Shown one piece after another: positions 26,862-39,353 of a stretch of 64,000 nucleotides of DNA. Under the pieces are notes generated by a model that worked only from the letters and a program-made list of their open reading frames with translations, was not told the origin of the DNA and did no database searches. The translations under genes and the position numbers were made by a program. How positions within the stretch are numbered: the first letter of the stretch is position 1; every line of letters starts with the position of its first letter. Location: positions 434,001 to 498,000 of the forward strand of contig NZ_CP011272.1 of assembly GCF_001610875.1 (NCBI RefSeq), in the 5' to 3' direction. Origin of the DNA: Pirellula sp. SH-Sr6A. GTDB taxonomy: Bacteria; Planctomycetota; Planctomycetia; Pirellulales; Pirellulaceae.

Positions 26862-27866
26862 TTATTGGGCCGTGCTCGAGGCTCCGTTGGGGGATGCTCC
26901 GATGGGAACGCCGAAGGGAAGTGGCCGAGCGGCGCACAAATATCCCTCAGGGAACAGCCGCTCTTTGAGTTCTCGGAACACCTGAAAGCTATCTGGATAG
27001 ACCCAGACGGTCACCGTCACATTCTTATCGCTGTGCGAGGCCAGTTCAGCCCTCAAACGTCCCGTTGTTGATAATGCTTCGTCGAGAGATTCCTGCAGGA
27101 TGTCCGCGGTGGGGACAAGTACAAATTTATCGAGCTCGACCAATCGTCCCATGCGCATGGTGGAGCCATCGCTCATCATTCCCGATTGACTCTTCAGAGA
27201 GTACTTCATTGAGAATCCTGAGATCGGTCCCAGCGTGTTGGTGATTTGGCTCTTTTGCGTGTTCCGTTGCACAGCCCCACGGGCTTCGCGTTTGAGCGTT
27301 TCGACCAATTCATTCCAGGGAATGACAGTCACCAAGCCCTTGGTCAACATAAGATGGATTTCATGACCAAAAACGGTCTTTGCCATCGGTGTGGGTAGAT
27401 GTTGCAGGATGGCAGCGGGGCGTTGTTGTTGCACGAGTTCCCCTTCCTGTTTGAGTAGATCCGCCAGTTGCTGCTGCAGCTCGTTCAATTCCAAGCTGGA
27501 TTCAACATCCTCGCGGTTTTCGTCTTTCAGCTCTCCCAATCGCTTCTCCAAATCCTGCTTCGCGATCGTCACGGAATCGATGAGCATCATGCGTTCCATG
27601 CTTCGGTTGGCGAGTTCGATTTCGTATCGCTGCATCTGTTCCACTTGGTCGTCGATGTCCGACTCGATCCGTCTCGAAAGTTCACGAGGCTGCTGGAGAG
27701 CTTCGCGTCGCTTATCGATCTCGCTGGCGACAACTTGCTTAGCCGACGTGTAACTTCTCGCCCCCACGATCATCACCAGGATGATGAGGATCCCGATCAA
27801 GTTCGCGATCGTATCCATAAAGCAGTCATCGCCGACCAGTTGCTCTTCGCTGTGCTTGCGCCCCAT
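26862..27866 (-). CDS. ExbD/MotB-like membrane protein with coiled coil (acidic-residue type)
   Basis: 334 residues. A single TM near the N-terminus is preceded by an Asp, as in ExbD/TolR-type proton relays: DDCFMDTIANLIGILIIL (Asp18). A long coiled coil follows (about 45-150, for example RELSRRIESDIDDQVEQMQR), then a soluble domain ending in Pro/Ala-rich text. Its gene starts 20 bases after the stop of the preceding ExbD/MotB-like gene, and upstream of both lies the ExbB/MotA-like gene. The set is probably one proton-driven complex in the inner membrane. Confidence 0.75.
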   Translation of the reverse strand: MGRKHSEEQLVGDDCFMDTIANLIGILIILVMIVGARSYTSAKQVVASEIDKRREALQQPRELSRRIESDIDDQVEQMQRYEIELANRSMERMMLIDSVTIAKQDLEKRLGELKDENREDVESSLELNELQQQLADLLKQEGELVQQQRPAAILQHLPTPMAKTVFGHEIHLMLTKGLVTVIPWNELVETLKREARGAVQRNTQKSQITNTLGPISGFSMKYSLKSQSGMMSDGSTMRMGRLVELDKFVLVPTADILQESLDEALSTTGRLRAELASHSDKNVTVTVWVYPDSFQVFRELKERLFPEGYLCAARPLPFGVPIGASPNGASSTAQ

Positions 27867-27886
27867 CGTCTCCCTCGCGTTGTCCT

Positions 27887-29803
27887 CTATTTGGGAATGG
27901 TCAGGGGAACGACGCGCAAATCGACGCCGCTTCCTTCGAGCAATCGTTCGAGGCGACCTACGCTGGTTTGCGCGTCGCTAGCCGATTCCACGACCACCAT
28001 CGGCACCCAGTACCCACCTGGTAGCGAAAGGCCCCACGAGTCGACGCGATCTCGGATCGCTTCCGCCAACTCATCGGACACCTGCTTTGGCCCATTTGCC
28101 AATAGGATGATCCGCTCGAATTGGTTTGGATTCTGTTCGGAGCGAATAAGCCACTTGCTGTTGATTGCGACAATTTGAATGGTTCGTGAAACAGGCGTCG
28201 CTTTTCCTTCTGCCTTCGCTTGGGCCCAATTCTTTCCGGCCCCCACCGAAATGGGTTTCAAGTCCCCTTCGGGCTTGACGTACTTTTGATTCGACTCGCC
28301 TAATTGAATGGAAGCCGAGGGTACAGCGGGCGGCGTCTGCCCCTGTTCCGGATTCACCGCATCGACCGGTTGAGTCATGCTGCCGGTCGTAGGAGCCCCT
28401 CCGCCCCCCATGGATGATGTGTTCTGTTGAGAGCTGGAACTGCCGGCAGATTGGTTCGTCACCGCCAAACTGGATGTTGGAGGTGGTGTGTTGGAGGCTT
28501 GACCGCCCTCGGACCCTTCCGCAGTACCCGACTGATTGGTTGCCTTGGGATCGCTCTGCCCGTTGGGTGCAACCGATTGTTCAAATGAGGAGCTCGGAAT
28601 AGACCCACTCTGCATGGCGGCAAGGGCGCCGCTACTCGCGGCCCCAACCGCTGCGTTTGGAAGATGAGCCGATCCCATAGCGGATGGTTGTTGGGCGGTG
28701 CTGCTCGATGTGGACGTAGGAGATGATCCATTGACTAAGGGCTGCACCATACTCCAGTTTTGTGCATCTTCGATAGGCCGCAGATTGAGTGAGCTGTTCC
28801 CTCCACCGGCTCCCCCGCCTGCCCCCAAACTCACGTCTGATGGTTCTTGATCGAAATCTTGCCAGCTATCCATCGCCATGGCGTATTCTCGCGCGAGTTT
28901 AGGATTGGCGGCGAGCAGAGCTTTCTGCCGTTGTTTCGACGATTCGACGACTTGCTCGAGCATCTCCTTCGTACCGGGAACGCTCGGGGGGAACGCCAGT
29001 TCCATATCCGCATTGATCAGTTCGTAGCCAAATTGGTCATCCCAACTTTCAATCGCCTTGCGTGCGACCGCGTAGGTCTCCACCCCATCAGGGCGGACCA
29101 TCAATAGGGGATAGGGTGGCTGAGACGCCAGTCCCTGCGCCCGATCTGACTCTTCATAACGATTACGGAGCATTCGGAGAGCGGATGCGAGCGGGTTGCT
29201 CGGCCCTGGTGGGAACATGTCTTTGGGGGCAATCAGGACACCTTCGGGTTGGATGACCACCCCATCAGCCCGGCATTCCAAATAGATCGGCCGTCGCGAT
29301 GTCCCATTTCGGCCGGAATAGGGGATGATGGCGAAGGCAGGTTTCTTCCTTTTTAACGCCTCCACCTGAGCAGCCAGTTCTGCTTTTTTCGCATCGATTT
29401 GCTTCTTCAGAGCATCCGATTGGTTTTGCAGCGCATCGCTTTCACTTTGGACCGTCAACTCGTTCGACTCCAGCCGCCGAAGCTTGCTTCGAATCTCCGC
29501 GTACTCTTCCTGGAGGCGGCGCAAATGGTCTTCGATGTACTGCAAGGCTTCGCGGCGCTTCTCGAGTTCCTCTTTGGAGGCTTCTCGCGTCTCCAAGAGC
29601 CCTTCGGATACGGACTCGGCTAGGTTTTCCTGACCCTCCATTTCCGCGAACGCCAATTCTGCATCTTTGCGAGCCGAAGCATGCGAGTTGGTGACCGTGA
29701 TCGACAAGATCAGGACGAGAGCACCAATCAAGCAAAGGAGAACAGCCATGAAAGGAAACAGGGCTGGCGCTAATTGGTCGCCGCGGCGTTTTCGACCGCT
29801 CAT
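27887..29803 (-). CDS. ExbD/MotB-like membrane protein with coiled coil and Ser/Pro-rich tail
   Basis: The frame continues upstream but ATG 29803 (MSGRKRRGDQLAPAL) overlaps the preceding stop by ATGA and gives 638 residues. The TM segment LFPFMAVLLCLIGALVLIL lacks the Asp seen in the sister protein. A long coiled coil follows (ASKEELEKRREALQYIEDHL and onward to about residue 150), then a globular region (about 160-310), a Ser/Gly/Ala-rich low-complexity linker (about 320-490) and a last domain with ALAVNSKWLIRSE-like text. Only the general family is recognised. Confidence 0.72.
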   Translation of the reverse strand: MSGRKRRGDQLAPALFPFMAVLLCLIGALVLILSITVTNSHASARKDAELAFAEMEGQENLAESVSEGLLETREASKEELEKRREALQYIEDHLRRLQEEYAEIRSKLRRLESNELTVQSESDALQNQSDALKKQIDAKKAELAAQVEALKRKKPAFAIIPYSGRNGTSRRPIYLECRADGVVIQPEGVLIAPKDMFPPGPSNPLASALRMLRNRYEESDRAQGLASQPPYPLLMVRPDGVETYAVARKAIESWDDQFGYELINADMELAFPPSVPGTKEMLEQVVESSKQRQKALLAANPKLAREYAMAMDSWQDFDQEPSDVSLGAGGGAGGGNSSLNLRPIEDAQNWSMVQPLVNGSSPTSTSSSTAQQPSAMGSAHLPNAAVGAASSGALAAMQSGSIPSSSFEQSVAPNGQSDPKATNQSGTAEGSEGGQASNTPPPTSSLAVTNQSAGSSSSQQNTSSMGGGGAPTTGSMTQPVDAVNPEQGQTPPAVPSASIQLGESNQKYVKPEGDLKPISVGAGKNWAQAKAEGKATPVSRTIQIVAINSKWLIRSEQNPNQFERIILLANGPKQVSDELAEAIRDRVDSWGLSLPGGYWVPMVVVESASDAQTSVGRLERLLEGSGVDLRVVPLTIPK

Positions 29804-31254
29804 CCTGCTTTCCTCGGGAAAGGAATGGAAATCGGTGTCTCGTCGGAATGGGCTTGCGATACAGGTGTTGCGGGAGATGCATCTTCTGCACTCGATCGAC
29901 GACGCACAGGCTGTCGCCCCAGGTAGCCGTATCGTTCCATTTGAGTGCCAAGTACCGCGACCGCTTCGGCGAGACAAACCGCGGCGTCATGAAATCGGTC
30001 GACATCGGTAAGGCGTTGCAGCGTTGCTTGAAGAGGTGTTTCCATCGACTTCACCAACTCCGCCTTTTCGATCAATCCACGCAGAAGGTCTGTCTGCTTG
30101 CGCATTTCGGATTGTTGCTCGACCATCGATCTAGCTTGGTCCGAGATCGTAACTTGCCACTGCTGGATCCGATGATCGACGAGTGTCGCACCTTCCGCGT
30201 GAAGTTTTGCGATCCGTTCTTGGTGTTCTTGAAGCGGGGAGACCAGGCTTTCCATCGCCATGGAAATGGCAGGCAGCAACGATTGCTGGACGGCGTCACT
30301 GGTGCCAACGGTCGCCAGCTTCCATCTCTCTTCCGCTTGCTGCAACGCCTCCTGCCAGAGGGCCGACTGCTTCTTAACCAGCTTTTCGACCGATTTCAGC
30401 ACCGAGGCCGTAACGGCTTCCACGGCCGACTCCACCTTGGTGAAATCGTGATTTTGCGATCGAATCACCAAGGTATTACCGAGCAGATCGTCCGACAGGT
30501 TGTTGATGTGCTGGAGAACTTGGAGTTCTTGTTTACCGACCATGTACTGGGCAAAAATGACAACCATCGTGAGCACCAAACCCACGGCAGTTGTATCGAA
30601 TGCCACGTAAAGACCTTGGGTAATATCGTTCATCGCCTCTTGCGAACCGCTCGCGAGCGCGGAGGCATCCATCTGTCCGAGGGTGGTCGAGAGACCGAGA
30701 ACGGTTCCCAAAAATCCGAGCATCGGCATCGCCCAAGCCAAGATGCGCAACAATGCGTAGCTATCATGCTGGAGGTCTGCGTCACGTTCCGAAAGCTTTA
30801 GTTTCGTCTCGTCGCTTTGCTCCAAGGATTTGCGGAGTAATTGAGTTTGCAGAAAATCGCGTATTCGCTGTCCAAACCAACTGGAATACAAAGAGCGAGA
30901 TTGCGACTTCCAAGCCGCCTCGAGCCAGAGGAGTTGATCGAGATAGCCCTCGATGTCTTCGTCCGATCTCGCCAACTTCATTTCATCGACCGCGATTGCG
31001 TTTTGGCGTTGCAATCGCTGCTGTTTGAAGACCTCTAAGCATTTGTAGGTCAATACGCATGCCGCGATGAAGAACAACTCGACGGTAACGTACGCCACCT
31101 CATGGCAGGTAGAGTAGCGCTTTAACAACGCCAGTCGTTCATCACCTATTCGCAATACGCCGTAATACCCCAAACAAATCAAACTCCCGATCACGGTGCA
31201 CGAGATCATAGGTGCTTGAAACATGGCCACGTTTTGACGTAATCGCTTGAACAC
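29800..31254 (-). CDS. ExbB/TolQ/MotA-like proton channel with long C-terminal coiled coil
   Basis: 484 residues from GTG 31254 (AGGGA 6 bases upstream). TM helices near residues 14-34 and 54-70, then a cytosolic loop, then two helices with the family motifs LGFLGTVLGLSTTLGQMD (about 185-202) and FDTTAVGLVLTMVVIFAQY (about 223-241). From about 250 the chain is a long helical coiled coil, beyond ordinary ExbB/TolQ length; ZorA, the MotA-like part of Zorya defence, is another long-tailed member. The gene begins a three-gene operon with two ExbD/MotB-like genes. Partner output is unknown; no TonB, OmpA or helicase gene follows. Confidence 0.8.
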   Translation of the reverse strand: MFKRLRQNVAMFQAPMISCTVIGSLICLGYYGVLRIGDERLALLKRYSTCHEVAYVTVELFFIAACVLTYKCLEVFKQQRLQRQNAIAVDEMKLARSDEDIEGYLDQLLWLEAAWKSQSRSLYSSWFGQRIRDFLQTQLLRKSLEQSDETKLKLSERDADLQHDSYALLRILAWAMPMLGFLGTVLGLSTTLGQMDASALASGSQEAMNDITQGLYVAFDTTAVGLVLTMVVIFAQYMVGKQELQVLQHINNLSDDLLGNTLVIRSQNHDFTKVESAVEAVTASVLKSVEKLVKKQSALWQEALQQAEERWKLATVGTSDAVQQSLLPAISMAMESLVSPLQEHQERIAKLHAEGATLVDHRIQQWQVTISDQARSMVEQQSEMRKQTDLLRGLIEKAELVKSMETPLQATLQRLTDVDRFHDAAVCLAEAVAVLGTQMERYGYLGRQPVRRRSSAEDASPATPVSQAHSDETPISIPFPRKAG

Positions 31255-31616
31255 GGGAGTCCCTGCCTTCGGGTAGAACGAATCGAAGGATTGCTGTTCC
31301 TTCGGAGCCGTCTGGGTCTTGTATCAATCGCCAAGGATCGAGGCAAGCCAAATGTCCGCACCGGGAATGCATGCAATCCCAACTAGCTGTGCGATCATCC
31401 GTCTGTTGCATCGGCAGGAGGGCGAAGGGAGGGTTAGCCGAAGCCTGGAAAGTTTGGCAATCTGTAGCGGTCGAATCAGTCGAATGATGCCTCTCCCCTC
31501 GATTTCGGTGAGTTGCTCGACTTTTCCATCAAGTCAGGAGCAGGGTAATGCTCGTGCGGCGACTGGTACCAGCCACTCGAATTCTCTATCATGGCAACGC
31601 AAAGGGGATAACCGAG

Positions 31617-31889
31617 ATGGTAAACGACGAATCGATGAGCTCGGCGCAAGACCGAAAAGCCGTTTGGAAGCTGGGGGGGTACATTCTCGGGATCGCGTTG
31701 GTGAGCACGATTCTGTGCATGATGAATACCGGAATGGTGTTCGCCCTCGCCAAGGGATTGGAAACAAAGCTGCCGGAGTTTCCTGGCTCGAATCAGATCA
31801 TGCAGTTCATGCTCGCAGTTGTTCCGGTGCTCCTGCTTTTTGCGGAATGGTACGCATGGGACATCCTGACTACCCGCCGATACCGCTAG
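31617..31889 (+). CDS. Small two-TM membrane protein
   Basis: ATG 31617 (AAGGGG about 10 bases upstream) gives 90 residues: a short polar start, then TM1 LGGYILGIALVSTILCMM and TM2 QFMLAVVPVLLLFAEWYAW. No family is recognised. It converges on the acyltransferase gene with a 4-bp end overlap, and the short polar N-terminus suggests an inner-membrane location. Confidence 0.6.
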   Translation: MVNDESMSSAQDRKAVWKLGGYILGIALVSTILCMMNTGMVFALAKGLETKLPEFPGSNQIMQFMLAVVPVLLLFAEWYAWDILTTRRYR

Positions 31890-33121
31890 AGCCTTAAAAA
31901 GATCTTGCGTTGGTACATCCATGCGACGATGCACCACAGAACGAGTAGGACCCACCCGCGTTCTAAGGCAGGTTTCCATACCTCCCCGAGAGAATGGAAA
32001 AACGAGGCGCCTAGGTGAATCGCTGTTTGCTTTCGGATAAATCCACTGCTCAATTGCCAAAGACAATAGAGCGTCAAGGGATTCATCCCAGCAACGACGA
32101 ACACAAATGCCCAACGTCTCCATTTCGCAAGATCGATAACCAGGACGAAAAACGAGAGTGCAAGCGCGACCGCTCCAGAGCTGGTAAAAGCGAAGCTAGG
32201 GGTCCAAATCCGCTTGACCATCGGGCAGATTCCGAAGTAATCGAGCGCGACGCCCATGACGATGCCGACAACACCAAAGCATGCGATTGCACCTGCCGCA
32301 CGGCCCACGTTCGCGGGAGGGAGCAACGCTCGACCGCACAGCATCCCGAACGCCATTGTTGCAATGGAAGGAACAAAGTTCAGCGTCTGATACCCACCGC
32401 TGCTGAATTCAAAAGGTTTCGCGCGCGGAAACAGGTTCAAAAACCAGCGATCAAACCAAGCTGCGATGTTGGCATTCTTTTCCCAATGCGATTCGAAGCC
32501 GGTGAGAAAATTCCAAGTCTCCGGAATACCGACCTTCTCCCATGCAAAATCAGGTGATGGAATTGGGAAGATCGCAAATGCCACCCAAGTCGCTCCGAGA
32601 ATCCCGAGCGTCATTCCCCAGACCGCGCGATCCGGGGCGAATCCCAGCAGAAACAGGATGGGGTATCCAAGACCGATCTGGGTAAGGACATTCGTAAAGA
32701 CCCATTCGGTTTGGGAACTCCAGGCCGACGTGAGAAAAATCGCAATCAACACGAGCAACAGCGATCGCCATAGAGCATGGCAAAGGAGCCGGGCAAATCG
32801 ATCCCCACTCGCTCTCCTCTTCTGAAGAGACCACGGCAACGCAACGCCCACCATGAACATAAAGGCGGGCTGAATGAGATCCCACAGGGTGCAACCTCGC
32901 CACGTTGCGTGTTCTGTTTGTCGTCCGACCCATTGCATCCACGAGGATTGCGGAAACGAGGATGCCACGTTCGCCAGGCCCATTCCACCGGACGCCATCA
33001 TCAGGACGACCATCCCTCGAAACGCATCGAGAGATTGGAGGCGGTGGGTTCTAACCTCAGGTTGGTGATTGGCTAAGCCTTTCGTAATGTCTTCGTTTCT
33101 CGCAATGTCGTCGTTTGGCAT
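31886..33121 (-). CDS. HGSNAT/DUF5009-like acyltransferase, multi-TM
   Basis: 411 residues from ATG 33121. It begins with RLQSLDAFRGMVVLMMASGG, the start motif shared by membrane acyltransferases of the heparan-alpha-glucosaminide N-acetyltransferase/DUF5009 type, and continues with WRGCTLWDLIQPAFMFMVGV and about ten hydrophobic helices. The family moves acyl groups across membranes onto sugars; here the acceptor is unknown. Planctomycete genomes carry several such genes, often near sulfatases or glycan genes. No signal for an operon with neighbours. Confidence 0.82.
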   Translation of the reverse strand: MPNDDIARNEDITKGLANHQPEVRTHRLQSLDAFRGMVVLMMASGGMGLANVASSFPQSSWMQWVGRQTEHATWRGCTLWDLIQPAFMFMVGVALPWSLQKRRASGDRFARLLCHALWRSLLLVLIAIFLTSAWSSQTEWVFTNVLTQIGLGYPILFLLGFAPDRAVWGMTLGILGATWVAFAIFPIPSPDFAWEKVGIPETWNFLTGFESHWEKNANIAAWFDRWFLNLFPRAKPFEFSSGGYQTLNFVPSIATMAFGMLCGRALLPPANVGRAAGAIACFGVVGIVMGVALDYFGICPMVKRIWTPSFAFTSSGAVALALSFFVLVIDLAKWRRWAFVFVVAGMNPLTLYCLWQLSSGFIRKQTAIHLGASFFHSLGEVWKPALERGWVLLVLWCIVAWMYQRKIFLRL

Positions 33122-33318
33122 AGATTCAGTCCTAGTCCGCGAATGATACCACCGAGATTGCAAGGATTGTGCAGGGGAGGGACTCGAATTTGTTTCCAGT
33201 TTTCCGGAGGGATTCGGTAATCCACAGGGTTGAAGGTCGGGATGCGTGATATAAGAACGGAAAGCGTAAATCTCTACGCTAAGGCGCCGCCCTTACTCGA
33301 ACCCTTCCCAAACTTCGA

Positions 33319-33600
33319 ATGAAACGAACGATTGAAGAGCAGATTGGGGAAGAACTAGCGAATCAGAGGGGCGGAAGCCTTAGCATCTTGAACTTTAGCC
33401 GACCCTACTGTGACACGTCGGACTCCAAGGTTCAGCACACAGGCTCCGTCGCGGATTTTTTGATGGTTCCCAAAAATCAATCGGGAGCCTGGGTCATCGA
33501 AATCTCCCACCAAGAGTCCCCCAGCCAAGTTGCAGTACGATGGAACGACGAGACGCAGGAGTGGGAGAATTTGGGTTCCGTTCGCTATTCTTCTATCTGA
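33319..33600 (+). CDS. Small hypothetical protein
   Basis: 93 residues with acidic start (MKRTIEEQIGEELAN) and no signal peptide or TM. The middle (FLMVPKNQSGAWVIEISHQE) looks like a small alpha/beta fold. The ribosome site is weak, so this is less certain than its neighbours. It precedes the rhomboid gene by about 140 bases in the same direction. Confidence 0.45.
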   Translation: MKRTIEEQIGEELANQRGGSLSILNFSRPYCDTSDSKVQHTGSVADFLMVPKNQSGAWVIEISHQESPSQVAVRWNDETQEWENLGSVRYSSI

Positions 33601-33742
33601 TGACGGAAATGGATTTCCTGGAGGGAGACACAGACTTTCTCTACATGAACACATTGTGATGGAACCCTACTGAGTCATTCCGATTATAATTCGGGTCTCC
33701 GTTTCATCATCTTCGTTCGTGATTGCGTGAGTTGCCCGACCC

Positions 33743-34984
33743 ATGATACCGGTATCTACCGATGCACCCATCTATCATTACCCGATTGGAACCGTTGGAT
33801 TAATCGCTGCGAATCTCGGGTGCTTCTTATTGTTCTGCAATCTACCTTCCATGGGTGCAATGGACTCTCCAGAGGCCTTCGAAGAGTCATTCTATTGGGT
33901 CGATAGGCTCGCGCTGGAATTCGGAGCGTTCCAACCTTGGCAATGGTTTACATGCAATTTCCTTCATGCTGACTGGATTCACTTGATCGGCAACATGATC
34001 TTCCTTTGGTCATTCGGCTTGATCGTCGAGGGGAAGATTGGTCTTGTCCGATTTCTGAGTCTCTATGCGATCGTCGGCACGGTTTTCGGGATGGTCGCGC
34101 AGTTGAGTTCGATTGTCTTTGCGTGGGAGGGAATTTCGTTGGGAGCATCCGGCGTCATCTTCGGGCTCTTGGCTTTTTGTATTGCATGGGCTCCTGCGAA
34201 CGAATTCGAAGTCATTTGGCTGCTAGGGAGAGCGGGAGGGACCCTGGAGATTTCGATTCTGGTATTCGGCGCACTCTTCGTCGCGAAGGAAGCTCTCTTT
34301 TTTGGTCTCGGCGGCTTTCAAGTAAGTTCGGAGTTGTTCCACATCGTAGGATTCATCGTCGCTTTACCCTTCGCTCTCTGGATGGTAAGAGCGGGGCAAG
34401 TGGATTGCGAGGGATGGGATATCTTCTCCTATCTTTCCGGCGCCACAGGTGCGAATTCTAGGATTGCTAAGAATCGAGTCGCCATGGAAATGGCTCGCGA
34501 GCGTGCCGCCAGTGCTAAACAATCCAATTCCGATCGAATTGCTACCCAAAAGGCATTGCAAAATGGTTTGCCACCCGAGAAGCGGGCAGTTCAATTTCGT
34601 GACCAAGTTCGAGCTGCGATCGACTCGGGCTCCTATGAGCTCGCGGCGAAACTCCAGGAGAAGATAACCCTGTCCAATCCCGGAATCACTTGGAATCAAG
34701 AAGACCTGTATGCGACTATCCACGGGCTACTGAAGGAACGCAAGTACGAGGCTGTGGCGCCGCTAATGTCACTGCATATCGACTCGTTCGAGACACATCG
34801 AACGGCCATGCAGAAGCTGCTCATCAAGATGTGGCTCAAGGAGCAACGGCCTCGCCACGCTTTGCGTTTCATGCGAGGAATAGATCGAAGCCAATTAAGT
34901 TCTAAAGAATTGGATGAAATACGCCAGCTCGCGAACCACGCTCAGAAATTGATCGACGCCGGCGTGGTCGAATTTTCCAACTAG
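33743..34984 (+). CDS. Rhomboid-family intramembrane serine protease with C-terminal helical domain
   Basis: 413 residues. Rhomboid motifs are complete: FLHADWIHLIGNMIFLW (about 73-89), the catalytic Ser in GASGVIFG (about 135) and catalytic His in ELFHIVGFIVAL (about 200). Residues 220-413 form a long soluble helical tail with TPR-like pairs (AVQFRDQVRAAIDSGSYELA), which is found in planctomycete rhomboids. It cleaves membrane proteins within the bilayer; substrate unknown. A hairpin at 35057-35085 follows its stop. Confidence 0.9.
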   Translation: MIPVSTDAPIYHYPIGTVGLIAANLGCFLLFCNLPSMGAMDSPEAFEESFYWVDRLALEFGAFQPWQWFTCNFLHADWIHLIGNMIFLWSFGLIVEGKIGLVRFLSLYAIVGTVFGMVAQLSSIVFAWEGISLGASGVIFGLLAFCIAWAPANEFEVIWLLGRAGGTLEISILVFGALFVAKEALFFGLGGFQVSSELFHIVGFIVALPFALWMVRAGQVDCEGWDIFSYLSGATGANSRIAKNRVAMEMARERAASAKQSNSDRIATQKALQNGLPPEKRAVQFRDQVRAAIDSGSYELAAKLQEKITLSNPGITWNQEDLYATIHGLLKERKYEAVAPLMSLHIDSFETHRTAMQKLLIKMWLKEQRPRHALRFMRGIDRSQLSSKELDEIRQLANHAQKLIDAGVVEFSN

Positions 34985-35056
34985 ATACTTTCCAAATAAT
35001 TGCGAGACTATGGTGCAGCTCCTTGTTCCGCATTGGACCGAGTGCCCTAGCCCATG

Positions 35057-35085
35057 CCTGCAGTCGAAGCAATTTCGACTGCAGG
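35057..35085. terminator. 12-bp perfect hairpin between convergent rhomboid and katG genes
   Basis: CCTGCAGTCGAA and TTCGACTGCAGG pair perfectly around a 5-base loop. It sits 72 bases after the rhomboid stop and about 55 bases after the katG stop on the other strand. There is no clear U-run, so bidirectional termination is inferred. Confidence 0.6.
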
Positions 35086-35139
35086 ACTATCCGATGGCCG
35101 ATCCCGCGGACGCCACCCGTAACTGGCCGCACCCATTCG

Positions 35140-37659
<2,520 letters not shown>

Positions 37660-37808
37660 CTATTTCTGAGTCGGATTGGAAGGAAAACATCACTGAGTCG
37701 ATTGTAACGCGACAATGCACGATAGACCTGTTTCCTGCGAGAGTCCAATGACGAACGTGCATGCGACGGATTCGTTTTCCGAATGCCAGGACGACGGCAG
37801 GAAGCTGG

Positions 37809-39353
37809 TTATTGTTTCTTTTCGTCAACACCCTCGTCGTCTGGAGTTTCAACCTCCGTGGCCAGAATATTTTCTCCCCCCTCCGGTTTTCTCGCGTTAC
37901 GGGCCTGCTCTTTGATCTCTTCCGCTTCGCTCACCAATCCCGCTTCCGCCTCCGTTGCGGCCTCTCGCCGTTCATCGTCGCTATTCGCAGTCGGTGCAAC
38001 AATTGGTTTTGCGGACGCGGTGGACGAACCATCGTAGAGCATGGTGGCCGCTTTGGTTTCATGGGCAACGGCCGGTTGAGGATCCAGGATCCTAATGGGA
38101 ATCTCACGCGGGAAGATCACTTCACGCGCGCCATCCGGAATCGAGACCCCCTCGTCTTGAATGGCCTGTTTAATCAACCGCAAGAGAGAAGAACGAACGC
38201 GAAGGCCGCTGTGCTTGGACGTATCGATCCACGCGTAGCAGCGAAGATTGACGGAGGACGTGCCGAACGTATCGGCCAAGACCATGGGCTCGGGATTGTC
38301 CAAGACCGCTTCGTGCTCCTGCAGTACCTTCAAGATGACTTGCTGGACATTGCTGATGGAATCGTCGTACCCAATGCCGATGTCGATCTGCAGCCGAACA
38401 TTCGGATTGGACGTTAAATTGCGAATGATGCTCTTATAAACAATGGAGTTCGGAATCTGCAAATGATTGCCTTCCAATGTCATCATCAAGGTACCGCGCA
38501 TGGTGACGCTCTGAACGAACCCCATATTCGCACCGACTTCGATGAGATCACCAAGTGAGAACGGGCGCTGCACGCTGATGAGGACACTGGCGAGAAAGTT
38601 CTCTGCAATGTCGCGAAATGCGATACCGATGATAAGCCCTATCAATCCGGTACCACCCAACAAGGTTGCTGCGATTTGAGTCAATCCCGATATGCGCAGT
38701 GAAACATACAATCCGATAACGAAGACCAGTAAAGTTATCCCCCTGGCAGCGACCTCAGCCAGCAGCGGACTCCTGAGCTTGGAGTCAAAGGTGAATCTCG
38801 CCAGACGGTGAGAGATTCCAGCTAACAACCATGTCAGCAGAATCAAGCCGAGAGCAAGGAGCATTAAGGGGACGGAACGGATAAGATTGCGTCCCAAATC
38901 CTCGGCTTCTCGCCATGCGGGCCGAAGGTCCCATAGCGGAGACGCTTGAACACTCATTCGATTGACGACTGCGACGACATCCTGGGTTTTCTGCGCGAGC
39001 TCCGAAGCCCAGTTTTTGTGCTCTTCGCGCCTCGCCATCCCAGCAAGAAACACGACTCCCTCGTCGACACGAACATCCGGCTCGGTGAACCATTCGGTGG
39101 CAGTGAGGATCCGAAGCAACCGTCGCTCGATCTGACGGTCCTCTGCAATCGGTTCCACTTCCACCTTGACCGGTGCAGCCAGCTTCTCCTCTCCCTTGTC
39201 TTCCGGCTTTGCCGGTGCCGATTCTTCCACTGCAGGCGGATCCTGCGCTGCGAGTCGCAAACTCCACCCCTCTCGATGCACCGCCAACCCAAAAAGCATA
39301 ACAACAAACAATGCTTGGCAAAAATTCCCGACCAGCCCTCGATGATGTCGCAC
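37809..39353 (-). CDS. BON-domain mechanosensitive channel (MscS family)
   Basis: The frame extends to TTG 39413, but GTG 39353 has a GAGG ribosome site (spacing 8) and starts just before a signal/TM (CQALFVVMLFGLAVHREG). 514 residues. A BON domain is at about 70-135 (RLLRILTATEWFTEPDVRV, VVFLAGMARREEHKNW). Then MscS TM helices, pore helix GLIGLIIGIAFRDIAENFLA and the beta domain VQRPFSLGDLIEVGANMGFV, followed by the C-terminal domain and an acidic/Ala-rich tail. It releases solutes on osmotic downshift. BON attachment suggests contact with the envelope. Confidence 0.9.
   Translation of the reverse strand: MRHHRGLVGNFCQALFVVMLFGLAVHREGWSLRLAAQDPPAVEESAPAKPEDKGEEKLAAPVKVEVEPIAEDRQIERRLLRILTATEWFTEPDVRVDEGVVFLAGMARREEHKNWASELAQKTQDVVAVVNRMSVQASPLWDLRPAWREAEDLGRNLIRSVPLMLLALGLILLTWLLAGISHRLARFTFDSKLRSPLLAEVAARGITLLVFVIGLYVSLRISGLTQIAATLLGGTGLIGLIIGIAFRDIAENFLASVLISVQRPFSLGDLIEVGANMGFVQSVTMRGTLMMTLEGNHLQIPNSIVYKSIIRNLTSNPNVRLQIDIGIGYDDSISNVQQVILKVLQEHEAVLDNPEPMVLADTFGTSSVNLRCYAWIDTSKHSGLRVRSSLLRLIKQAIQDEGVSIPDGAREVIFPREIPIRILDPQPAVAHETKAATMLYDGSSTASAKPIVAPTANSDDERREAATEAEAGLVSEAEEIKEQARNARKPEGGENILATEVETPDDEGVDEKKQ

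Noticed and set aside
31142-31411. 89-residue frame upstream of the ExbB-like gene
   Set aside because: It overlaps the ExbB start in another frame and shows no recognisable protein features.
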